Assembly (NCBI GenBank): GCA_030063045.1
Contig: JAQSEB010000041.1
Location: 372,001 to 436,000, forward strand
Source: Pratylenchus scribneri
Lineage: Eukaryota; Nematoda; Chromadorea; Rhabditida; Pratylenchidae
DNA: 64,000 nucleotides
Direction of reading: 5' to 3'
Numbering within the stretch: the stretch's first letter is position 1; every line of letters starts with the position of its first letter. Positions 49,101 through 58,800 of this stretch are shown piece after piece. A model generated the notes under the pieces. The model was not told the DNA's origin, made no database searches, and saw only the letters and a list, made by a program, of their open reading frames with translations. The position numbers and the translations under genes were made by a program.

Positions 49101-50182
49101 AATGGGTTTAAGCGGTTTTAAACCAAAACCGAATACCAAAATGGGTTTAAGCGGTTTAAAACCATTTAAAACCAAAACTGGTTTAAAACCAAAATCAAAA
49201 TCCATTTTGAACCATAAGATCAAAATGTGGTTTAAACCGTTTAAAACCCTTTAATTGTTGACCAAACCATAACCAAATTATATACCATTCAATGCGTCTT
49301 CTTGACCAGCTCTATCCAATTTTGGGTATATTTGGTTTGTGAATGTGTGGGACAAACCCTCTTTAAACCATTTATAATTTTTTCGCCAAATAAATTAATT
49401 TATTTATCTTAAATAAATTTTCAATTTTTCAGCTCATTTTCATGGATCAAATTGATGAAGTTGCCGCCGAGCTGCAACAAGTCAAGGGTGAAACCTCAAT
49501 TTGTGTGAAGCTGAAGGAGGGACTGAAGGAAACTCGAGTGATTCTCACAAATCAAGATGAAATATCCCTCAAAGAATGGCACACTTCCCTTCGCACAGTA
49601 CGTCCTCCCTCTTCCATAGCCATTTTTAATATCTTGGCCCATTCATTTGACCATATCTCGAGAAGGAAGCAACCAATTCAGGAAGGCGATATGCCATTTT
49701 AAAGCCCTAAATGTCCTCTAAAAGTGGCTTTTCTAATTGTTATTTGAAATGTTAAAATAATTTGTAAAATAAGCGGCTTTTCCTCCAACCAAACAAATAT
49801 TCGGGTTTATTCCATTCAAAGACATGCAATCTTTTTATGGCCTAGATTTTATAAAATTTAAAAGGGCCAAATTGTAGAGGACACTTTTGGCTTTCAAATG
49901 ATATGTTGCCTTCCAGAATTGACCATTTCTTCGTTGAGATATGGCCAAAAGAATGGCCAAGCCCATCTTCTTTAACCGCCTTCATTCTTCCCAAATTCAC
50001 CATTAGATTTTCTTTATTTACAGGCCCATCGTGTATCACAAGAATTGTTGCAAAGAATGGGCAGAAAAGCAATCAAAATTTACGGAGTCAACCATGATCC
50101 AATGTTGCAGGAGGGCGAAAGGCCAGGCAGCGTTACTCGGGCCCTGCTGAATCGGGCGGCATCCGTGGATTCTGGCATTTAA
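40174..50182 (+). CDS. grk-2: G-protein-coupled receptor kinase 2/3
   Basis: Eighteen exons: 40174-40245, 40297-40337, 40378-40606, 41238-41261, 41320-41530, 41582-41645, 42101-42206, 42257-42298, 44089-44234, 44287-44425, 44477-44486, 45047-45074, 45511-45747, 48127-48391, 48691-48757, 48815-48951, 49433-49597, 50024-50182. Every phase agrees (2142 nt, 713 residues, the family's usual length). The kinase phosphorylates active receptors so that arrestin can bind. [20 protein letters not shown] is the family N-terminal helix. An RGS-homology region follows (about 50-175). The kinase has [16 protein letters not shown] (ATP lysine), [14 protein letters not shown] (normal for GRKs) and APE. A C-terminal PH domain (about 550-660) serves for G-beta-gamma and lipid binding. 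Exon 11 is only 10 nt and supplies the APE residues. A minus-strand gene lies in intron 8, and foldbacks fill introns 3, 6, 11, 12, 13, 14 and 17. Confidence 0.95.
40650..40745 (+). mobile_element. Partial family-A arm (grk-2 intron 3)
   Basis: One arm only, with AATTCAGGAAGGCGATATAC and GTGTCCTCTAAAAAGTGGC. It lies 90 bp before a complete family-A copy and is probably the remnant of an older insertion. Confidence 0.7.
40837..41143 (-). mobile_element. Foldback element family A, copy 9 (grk-2 intron 3)
   Basis: Complete element with the core inverted (AATGGAATAAACCCGAAT then GGAGGAAAAGCCG) relative to the copies to its left. Confidence 0.87.
41697..42034. mobile_element. Foldback element family B, copy 4 (grk-2 intron 6)
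   Basis: Complete palindrome between ACTTGACGCCG and CGGCGTCAAGTTG, containing AGCAGACTTTTGGCTATCC and its inverse. Confidence 0.9.
42300..42720. repeat. Degenerate AT-rich tandem region in grk-2 intron 8
   Basis: Words of the type GAAAATTTTCGACC alternate with CAAAAATTTTAAAA for about 400 bases. There is no coding sense in it. The nested gene on the minus strand ends just to the right. Confidence 0.75.
42959..43485 (-). CDS. Small single-pass membrane protein nested in grk-2 intron 8
   Basis: Three exons: 43360-43485, 43171-43311, 42959-43123 (432 nt, 143 residues). Both introns have GT..AG borders on the minus strand and are 48 and 47 nt long. The first is in frame and free of stops, so an intron-retained form would add 16 residues. 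Residues about 9-37 form one hydrophobic helix ([20 protein letters not shown]) near the N-terminus. A mostly helical, charged cytoplasmic or luminal part follows, with the tail [21 protein letters not shown] do not recognise the family. It lies wholly inside an intron of grk-2 on the opposite strand, about 600 bp from the next grk-2 exon. Preserved reading frame and clean splice sites argue that it is real. Confidence 0.75.
43749..44041. mobile_element. Foldback element family C, copy 3 (grk-2 intron 8)
   Basis: Bounded by TTTTTGACTCCTAACAATTC and TTAGAAGTCAAAAACT, with GTCTCGATGAGATCTACAAA in the right arm. It lies between the nested gene and grk-2 exon 9. Confidence 0.85.
44580..45000. mobile_element. 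Palindromic element in grk-2 intron 11
   Basis: CTCCTCCTCCCCCTCTTTTT and GGAAAAAGAATTGAATTT at the left return inverted as AAATTCAATTCTTTTTCC and GGGAGGAGGG at the right. The centre carries direct copies of AAAACCGGTTTTTAAACC. It fills most of the intron after the 10-nt exon. Confidence 0.78.
45102..45478. mobile_element. Palindromic element in grk-2 intron 12
   Basis: GACACTTGCGGACCCGACAC starts the left arm; the right arm ends with the inverse, CCGCAAGTGTCGGGTCCGC. Inner blocks AGCTACAAAATGACATCAAA and TTGATGTCATTTTGTAGC also match inverted. It occupies nearly the whole intron and occurs once in this window. Confidence 0.85.
45785..46310. repeat. About 170-bp direct repeats in grk-2 intron 13
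   Basis: Three diverged units share AGCTTTAAATTTGGCCAATT-like and AGTTATGGCCAAAAA-like words, near 45790, 45985 and 46155. Non-coding. Confidence 0.6.
46492..48038. mobile_element. Older foldback element, split by a younger insertion
   Basis: Left end GGCAAACGTAAAGAAGTGTG and right end CACACTTCTTTACGTTTGCC are exact inverses. If 46558-47484 is removed, the left arm continues without a gap into AAGGGTAATCGGGGGCG (from 47483), the inverse of the right arm at about 47957-47972. The remaining element is a palindrome of about 620 bases centred near 47730. It lies in grk-2 intron 13. Confidence 0.85.
46558..47481. mobile_element. 924-bp near-perfect hairpin element with TAA target duplication
   Basis: It starts AGGGAAGTACCCGAGGTGAC and ends with the inverse. 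The arms are about 440 bases each and appear almost identical, around a loop near 47000-47040. It is flanked by TAA at 46555-46557 and at 47482-47484. The uninterrupted right arm of the surrounding element shows a single TAA there. A 3-bp TAA duplication fits PIF/Harbinger (Tourist-like) insertion. No transposase is encoded. Confidence 0.87.
48427..48645 (-). mobile_element. Foldback element family A, copy 10, internally deleted (grk-2 intron 14)
   Basis: The left arm is cut short after AATTCAGGAAGGC and joins the core at ATGGAATAAACCCGAACG. The right arm is complete to GAGATATGGCCAAAA. Confidence 0.85.
49645..49950 (+). mobile_element. Foldback element family A, copy 11 (grk-2 intron 17)
   Basis: Complete element from GACCATATCTCGAGAAGG to GAGATATGGCCAAAA. 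It is the only plus-oriented copy to the right of 40 kb. Confidence 0.87.
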
Positions 50183-50515
50183 TTTAAAAGCACAAAAATA
50201 GAAGCAAAAATCTCAAACCTAAATTTGTATTTATGGCCAACAATTGAAAAAATACCCCCTTTCCTCATTCATAAAATTTGTTTCCATTTTTGGGCTTCTT
50301 GCCGCATATTTTTCCCCATTTTTTCCTATTTTTATCGCGCCATCCCACAAACAATTTTGTGTTCCTAGTCAATTCTTCTCAAACCCGCATCTTTTTCTCC
50401 TCTTTTCAAAGCATATCATCCAAACAAAATCCAACTAAATTCCCATTTTTTTCATTTTAAACTAGTCCCATAACCTCGTAACATAAACCGGACAATTCTG
50501 TACAAGATCAATTAT

Positions 50516-50826
50516 TTTGCCACATAACTCAATGAGGCAAAGGCCAATTTTGGAAGGCATTATACCATTTTAAAGCCCAAAGTGTCCTCTAAAAAGTGGC
50601 CATTTTAAATTTTATAAAATCCTGGCTTTAAAAATGTTACATGTCCTTTGAATGGAATAAATCCGTAATATTTGTTTGTTGGTGGAAAATCCGCTTTTAT
50701 TTTACAAATTATTTTAATATTTAAAAAACAAGTAGAATTGGCAACTTTTTAGAGGACATTTAGGGCTTTCAAATGGCATATCGCCTTCTTGAATTAGTTA
50801 CTTCCTTCTTGGGTTATGGCCAAAAT
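50516..50826 (-). mobile_element. Foldback element family A, copy 12 (intergenic)
   Basis: Complete element from TTTTGCCACATAACTCAATG to GGGTTATGGCCAAAA. Confidence 0.85.
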
Positions 50827-51464
50827 AATGTCAATATGTATTGAAATGTCATGTTTCGTTCCCTTCATCAAATCAAATCCCAACATCCATTATTATTTTT
50901 TTTTGTTTCACATCATTTTTTTGCTCTCTCTCTCTCATCTACTATTTTCGTTCGTTTTTCATTCATTCACATTTCCGTTTAAATATTTTCAAATCAAAAG
51001 AAGCATAAATGTATTGGCATTCACAAATTTCAATTTTAAATCCAATATGGAATTATTGGCCGTTGTGCCTTGCCGGAAATTTAATTCACAACACAACTAT
51101 GGCCAATTCCCACCCCTTTGGCCATTGCACACACAAAAATACAAATATAATCCGCATTCAACGCGTAAAAACGTCATCCACCCACCCGCCTCCAATAATG
51201 ATGCCCATCGGGCATTGGGCACCCTTATTTGGAGGGAAACGGGAGAAAAAGGAACAAACACAAATAGAGAAAAGGAACAGCAGTTGACGTTATGCCTTAC
51301 ATTAAGGGCAACAATAAGCATACACAAAGAGATATTCGGTGAATGCCTTAGGCCTCATTTGAGAAGAAGCCATGGCCCAAAGCAATCCGCTTTTCCCTTT
51401 CGTTTTTTGCCGCACTTGAAGCTTGCTCTGAATCTATTGTCAAGCCTCTCTTCCAATTTCATAT

Positions 51465-51950
51465 TTTCCGGAATGAAATACATTTTCCGGAATGAAAACA
51501 CATCTGGGTAAAAACACATTTCTTTCCGTAAAACACAATTAGGCAAAACACATTTCTTTCCGGAAAAACAATTAGGCAAAACACATTTCTTTCCGTAAAA
51601 CACAATTAGGCAAAACACATTTCATTCCGGAAAATACAATTAGGCAAAACACATTTCTTTCCGGAAAATACAATTAGGCAAAACACATTTCTTTCCGAAA
51701 TGAAACTAGGCAAAACACATTTCTTTCCGGAAAATACAATTAGGCAAAACGTATTTCATTCGGGAAAACACAATTAGGCAAAACACATTTCTTTCCGGAA
51801 AATACAATTAGGCAAAAACACATTTCTTTCCGAAATGAAACTAGGCAAAACACATTTCTTTCCGGAACAATTGGCAAAAAACACATTTTTCAGAATCAAG
51901 CTATAAGGAAAAAAAATTTTTCCGAAATGAAATACATTTTTAAACACACA
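51465..51950. repeat. GGCAAAACACATTTCTTTCC-type satellite
   Basis: About 12 copies of a 34-35-bp unit (AGGCAAAACACATTTCTTTC then CGGAAAATACAATT) with indels. Its words CCGGAA and AAACACATTT are shared with the arrays at 19300 and 58255. Confidence 0.88.
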
Positions 51951-52875
51951 AAGAAGGAAGGGAGCAGTTGACGTTTTGCCCTAATAAGGGCAACAATAAG
52001 CAAACACAGAAGAGGGAAAGGGTTATGTAATATGTATATCTAGAAGAGGTCTTGTTGCCCCAAGCAATCCGGTACCCCTTTTACCTTTCTGCCAAGCTTG
52101 AAGCCTGCTCTGCTGAAGCCATTTCCGCCGTTGTCAACCACCATCCCCCAATGCCACGGTACCCAGCGGTTCTCCGAAAGGCCTCCGGCGCTGCGCCACC
52201 AATTTATCCGGCCGACCAACCTTTCTCTTTCTTGCCTCAGGCTCGGCCCGTTCCTTTTCCTTGCATTCCGCCCACGGCTTTTTCGCAGGCTTTCTTCCCC
52301 TCCCTTCTCTGCCGTAATGATGATGCCAGCAGAACACGCAAAACGCAAAAGCCGCAGAGAGAGAGAGGGCGGTCCATTCCGTCCTCTGGCCAGAATTGTA
52401 CACTGCCTTGGCCAACTCTGCTGCTTGGCCAATCGATGCCACCGGCGGTATTCTCGCAGCATTCCCGCTGTTGGCCTCCTCCCTTTGGCCTTCCAACTCG
52501 GCATTCCCGCTGTTGGCCTACGGCATTCCATTTGGCCCAGGCCAGGCTTCATTTCCCCTCGTTGGCCAGTGCCAATACTTCCATTCTTCTTTTTACTGTT
52601 CCTGTGCCCACTGCGTCCATCCAATTACCTTTTTTAGCCAGCCTTTCTTCCATTCCATTCTTCCATCCGTGCTCCCATCCCATTTTGCCCCATCCAAAAA
52701 TTCCAACCCCCCCCTTAACCCCTCCTCATTTTTCCACCTCCGCGCCTTTGCCTTTCTCATCCATTTGCCAATTTCAGCCACAGAAGCAACGGCCAGGCCC
52801 AAAAAGGCCCGCCGTCCATTGTTTTGTTGAATTCAATTCCCCACACCCACCCAACCACCAAATGAATTAGTCAGG

Positions 52876-55800
52876 ATGGCCGTCAAAACAACAATGCGGT
52901 TTCTTCCAGTGCCATCAAAAACATTTCCAAATAGAAGAATATTTTCATCATCGCATTTGCTACTGATTTTGGCCATCACATTCGCATTCACCCAACTGCA
53001 AAGGGGTCAGGCTGCATTGCTTCAAGGTAGAGTGATTGGCATTGGTTTTTGGCCCATATCTCAACAAGGCAATTGCCAATTTAGGAAGGCGATATACCAA
53101 TTTAAAGCCCAAAGTGTCCTCTACAAAGTGGCCTATTTAAATTTTATAAAATCCAGGCTTTTGAAAAAGTTACTTATCTTTGAGTGGAATAAACCCGAAT
53201 TTGTTTGTTGGAGGAAAAGCCGATAATTTTACAAATTATTTTATCATTTCAAAAAACAATTAGAATTGGCCACTTTTTAGAGGACATTTTGGGATTTCAA
53301 ATGGCATATCGCCTTCCTGAATGGGCTCTTTCCTTCTCGAGATATGGCCAAAAGAACCGAATAAATCGGGTTAAAAATGGCCAAAGCCCAAAACCAAAAT
53401 TGAATTCCATAAATCCCTGCACACATTTTCGGCCACATAAATCTAATCTTTCACCTTGCCATCAATCTTCTCCATCCCCCCTCTTCTTCCCTCCTCATTT
53501 TTTCCCGTTTTTGTGTCAATTTTCGTCCCCCTCTCTTAAATGATGTTGACAACATTTTTGTTGCCCAAAAATAGGTTAAAATAAAAATGTCAGCGATATT
53601 TGTGACCAAAAGAGGCTGAAAAATTTTGAACGCGCGTCAAACCCGAAAAACTCGCTTCGCCAGCCCCCACAGCCTCACAGGCCACATTTCCGTCCATCTT
53701 TCCCGATTTAGAAAAGCCGGCCACGGCCGCCAGCATCAGCTGAAAAGTAAGCCTTAGGGAAAAGATGACATCAGAGCTTAAAGCCGGCGAAAAGGAAGCC
53801 GAAGAAGGAAAGGGAAGCTGGCAAAAAGGAAGCTGAAAGGGGAGGGGGAAGTGGACGATGACGACTAAAAAAGGGCAAAAGGGATCTTCGCCTCGAGGGA
53901 CCAATTGTCAAGTTGTGGTGTATCCCTTCGCTTTTTCCAATTTATGGGAGCAAAAATCCGCTCATAAGGTCAAAAAACTGTTCAAATGGCAATCATTGGA
54001 CATTTGGTCTGCTAAAACTATGCGATGAAGCCCATCTTTTTTTTTCCAATTTATGTGTGTGGGGGCCAAAGGAAGGAGAAAGGACAAGTGCCGTAAAGGG
54101 AAGGGGGGGGGGGGGGATGATGACGACTAAAAAGGGCAAAAGGATCTTCGCCTCGAGGGACCAATTGTCAAAAGGGACCAATTTTCATGTTATGCTTATG
54201 GTGTAAATCCGTTCCTTCATTTTAGGGCTAAAATCCCTTCATATTACCTAGGTCGATGACCACCAAAAAGTGGTGCGAAAGGGAGCCTCGAGGGTCCGAC
54301 CAATTGTCAAAAGGGGGAGAAAGGACCAATTTAGAATCCCCATCTTTTTGAGCCAAAATCCCCTCATATTAGATTTAAAAAAATGTACGTACAAATTAAT
54401 GCCAATGCCACATTTTGGCGCCTATTCCCTATGTGTGTGGGGGCCAAAGGAAGCCGAAAGGAAAGAAACGAGGATAAGTATACCATAAGAAGGGGGGGGG
54501 GGGAGGGGGGTGGACCAAGACGACTAAAAAAGGGCAAAAGGGCGAAAGAAAAGTGCCCTCACGGGGCTAATTTTCATGTAAAAATGAATCCCCCAATTCC
54601 ATCGCCTCTTTTTTTTAATTTATGGAATCAAAAATCCGAACATTTTTGGGTCAAAAAAAGTAGTACAAATTAATGCCAATGCCACATTTTGGCCAATCTT
54701 ATTGGGGGCATTTGGCCTACTAAAGTATTTGATTCCCATCTCATTTTCCATTTAATGTTTGGGGCCAAAATCCTCTAATTCTAGTAATATATAGAGGGGC
54801 TAAAAACAGTACAAATTAAATGATGGCTTCCATCCCTTTCCTTTCCATTTATCACCGCAGAAGCCCCTCATTAAAACCCATCTCATTCCCCCCATTTCGA
54901 ACGAATGTGCCAATGCCATTTTCCCCCTTTTGGCCTATGGGCCTATATTCCCCATTGGCCACATCCACATTTCCGTCCATCCATCAACCTTTTTTTGCCT
55001 GCCCCATTCATTCCCGCGAACCCCTCCTCTCTTCCCACCTCCCTCGTCCCCTCCCTCGCCCTACTAATTAAGGCTTTGGGAACTCTGGAGACCGGTGGCT
55101 TCGGTCTTTGGGGGAGCCAAATGAGCCGGGAGCCGGGTTTGCCGACAAATTACTTTTTCGCTTTTTTGCGGCAGGCGATGGATTTTCGTCTGCCTCATTG
55201 GCCACATTGCCACATCTCTGCCCCCACGTCCGCCCCCCCCCTTTTTTTGCCAATTGACTGTTGACTTTGCGCGCATTCTCATCCATCCTTTCCACCGAGG
55301 CGATTTTGCGGTCCATTCTCGCCCCTTGCCTCTCTCTTTTGTTGTGGCGGCAATTTTCCGCGTCATTTGTGCCATAATTTATTGGCCACAGCGCGACGGC
55401 ACCCACCAATCCAATTGGTGTCCCTAGGCAACCTTTTCGCCTTCATCACGCAATTTTGCCCCAGCCAAGCAGCCAGTCAGCCACAATAATAATTATTTGA
55501 TGATGAATAGCTGACGAATTTTGGTGGTTAGGTGGAGGTGGCGCGAGCCAAAATAACAAATGCGCAAATCCAATTTTCATTTCAGCTGCCTTTGCTTTAT
55601 TTATTTGCAGACAAAATATACATACGGCTGCACTTTTTATTGGAGTTAATTGACTTTGTTAAATGTAAATGGGGCCTAAAAAGTTGGTGGAAAGGAAATT
55701 GGAAAAGTTGGTGTGGAAAGGAAATGAAGCGTTGGAAATTGGATGTACTTTTAAGCAGATACGCTCCAACTTGGTGCGCCGTTTCTATTAACTCATTAAG

Positions 55801-58800
55801 AACTAAATTCTGATGATTTTGCAATCAAATTAAAGAGCAGACTTTTGGCTATCCAATGAAATTAATTTTATTTAAATTCGTTCAAAATTGATGAAATTAT
55901 GCCCAAAAAACCATTTAAAATGATCGATGGATTAGGGAAAATTTTCTGTGGTTTTTAATGCCCATAAAAATTGCAAAAGTTTGGGGTGGAAAAGGAAATG
56001 AAGTGGAAAATTCAAAATTGGCAAAAATATTTGTAGAAGATGTGCATTTTAGAAGGGTGAAATTTGCATGAATGAACAGACACAATTAAAAATGGAGGTC
56101 ACATTTTTAAATTATAAGGACTCATTAAGAAATGAACCAATTTTAATTATTTTATTATCAAATTAAAGAGCAGACTTTTGGCTATTAATGTTTAAATTGT
56201 TACGGAATTGTTGGAGTTGTGCCAAAAAAAACTATTCAAAATGACCTTTACGATGGATTTGCGAAATTTTCAGTGGTTTTTTGGCCATAACTTCATCAAT
56301 TCTGAACCAATTAAAATAAAATTAATACCATTGAATAGCCAAAAGTCTGCTCTTTAATTTATAACAGAAATCAATAAAATTGATACAACACTTGATGAGT
56401 TATTTTAAATGGCGTCAAGTTGGCCAGTTTTGGAGAAGAAGAATATTAAAAAATTTGAATAAATGGAATAAAAAAAATTATAAATGAAAATTTTGTATGA
56501 AAAATTTGTAAATTTAGGCTGTGATTTTGGCGAAGAATTATGTGACCAAAGGGACTCTTTAATTTGTTATTAAAATCATTAAAATTGATTCCCATTGATG
56601 AATTATTTTAAACAGCGTAAAAAGTTGGCGCCAAATTTGGCACTTTTTGAAGAAATGAACACAAAAATTTGAATGAAAAAACAAAAAAAAATATGAATGA
56701 AAATTTTGAATATGTACATAAATTTAGGCTGTGATTTTGGCGAAGAATTATGTGACCAAGGGGAAGTGTGCATTCCGGACGGCCTCTTCGGCCAATGCTA
56801 TTCCGATCCGGAGGCTGCGCTGGTTCGACCGTTGATCCTGGACCGGGCACTCAGCGATGGGCAATCCGAATTGGTTTGACCCAAACCAAAAGTTTATGGC
56901 ACAATTTTGATTTCCAATTTGAATTTAGTTGAGGACGGAGTTGGGCAGATTGGCAGATGCCGGGTTGGATTGGCCCGCGGCCCGATCCCAATGCGTGTTG
57001 GCCTATTTCAAATTGGCTGTTGCCTTCCAACTTGATTATGACCAGGAATTTTGTTCAGTCCGGGATCCGGCCAACATTTGGGCACTGGTCCAGGTAAATG
57101 ATGAAAATGAATATTAGGGATAATTTTTCTGGGTTTTTGGCCCATTTCTCAATGAGGCATTAGCCAATTCAGGAAGGGAATATACCATTTTAAAGCCCAA
57201 AGTGTCCTCTACAAAGTGGCATATTTAAATTTTATAAGGCTTTTATAAAAGTTAGATGTCTTTGAGTGGAATAAGCCCGAATATTTGTATGTTGGAGGAA
57301 AAGCCGCTTATTTTACAAATTATTTTAACATTTCAAAAACAAATTAGAATTGGCGACTTTTTAGAGGACATTTAGGGCTTTCAAATGGCCTATCGCCTTT
57401 CTGAATTGGTTGCTTCATTCTCGAGATATGGCCAAAAGAATGGGCCCATACCGAAATGGAGGCATTGTTGCGCCTTATTTCGAATAACGACAAAAATTGT
57501 TATAAATATCCTTATGGTTAAAATTTTCAGAGGGTACAAAATGCTTTATTGGCCGAAGAAGAGCAAGCGGAAGAAGAAGATGATGGGAATGAAGAAGCCG
57601 AAAATATAAATCAAGGCGAAGAAGATGATGATGAGGGGCAATCCCTGTTGACGGGTGGCGACCAAATGGATGGACAAAATGACGAAGGCGAAGGCCAAAA
57701 TGAGGTGGAATTAATCCCCATATTGCTGTTGGAGCCGGAAGAGGCTGAAGGCCAACCTGTTTATGAATTGGCCAACACCAATGAGGAGGAAAAAGGCAAC
57801 AAAACTGAGGTTGAAGTGCCATTGGCCGAAAAACGGAACAGTCCTAATGAGGAGGCCATTTCAAAGGGGGAACAAAGTGAATTGGACGAATTGATGCACA
57901 AAATGTTGGCAAATAAACAGCCGGGAATGAAGCATTTAAGCGATCGGCAATTGACCCGATTGGTGCAATTTGTGAGGCAGCTGCAAACGCTGTTGGAGGC
58001 GAATGTGGTCGAAAGGGGTTGGTGGACAATTGACATGAAAATATTGGGAGAAAGGGAAGAGGCCCTTTGGGCACAGGCCATTTGGATAAGAAACTTTATA
58101 ATCCGTAAAGGAATAAAGCATTTAAACCGAGTTTGATGTGAAATGAAAGAGCTGAATGAGATCTATCAAATGATATAGAATACAAAAGGATTGACTTAAA
58201 ATTCACTTCAATTATGACCAAAAAATGGAAATAATAATGAAAAATTTATCATTTTTCTGGACTTTTTCTGGAATGAAACACATTTTTCCGGAGAGAAACA
58301 CTTTTTTTCTGGAGAGAAACACTTTTTCCAGAAAAAAAACATTTTCTGGGAATGAAACACATTTTCCGAAATGAAAGACATTTTTCTGGAAAGAAATACA
58401 TTTTCTGGAATGAAATACATTTTTCCGGAATGAAATACATTTTTCTTAAAGAATGAAACACTTTTTATTTAGTGAAACACATTTCTGGATTCTGGAATGA
58501 AACACATCTTTCCGGAATGAAACATAAGCAAAAAAATCATTCTTTTCTTGAGACAAAATTTTTGGAAAGGTATAATCCAATTAATTTATGGAATATACCA
58601 TTCGATAGCTAAAACTTTCTGTTGGGTATTGATGAAGAATTTAAATTAAATGATGATTTATCCAACACTCTCTCATCACATATTTCCACCCCTCGCATTT
58701 TGTTATTTAAGGCGCCCAATTCCTAGCCAAATTATCCAGTCTGTGTGACTTGACCAATTCATTCCAAATTCCAAGCCAATTCATTCCCAATTCATTATTG

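Larger units (their letters stand above)
50183..52875. other. Intergenic region between grk-2 and ida-1
   Basis: It holds a family-A element (50516-50826), a satellite (51465-51950) and a pyrimidine-rich stretch (52050-52870) that probably includes the ida-1 promoter and 5' UTR. Long open frames in 52040-52870 on both strands show no domain and are treated as composition effects. Confidence 0.6.

Noticed and set aside
52040..52870. Long open frames on both strands before ida-1
   Set aside because: Pro/Ser- and Arg/Gly-rich products mirror the C/T-rich composition; no recognisable domain.
57475..58121. Minus-strand frames opposite ida-1 exon 4
   Set aside because: Shadows of the acidic luminal coding exon on the other strand.
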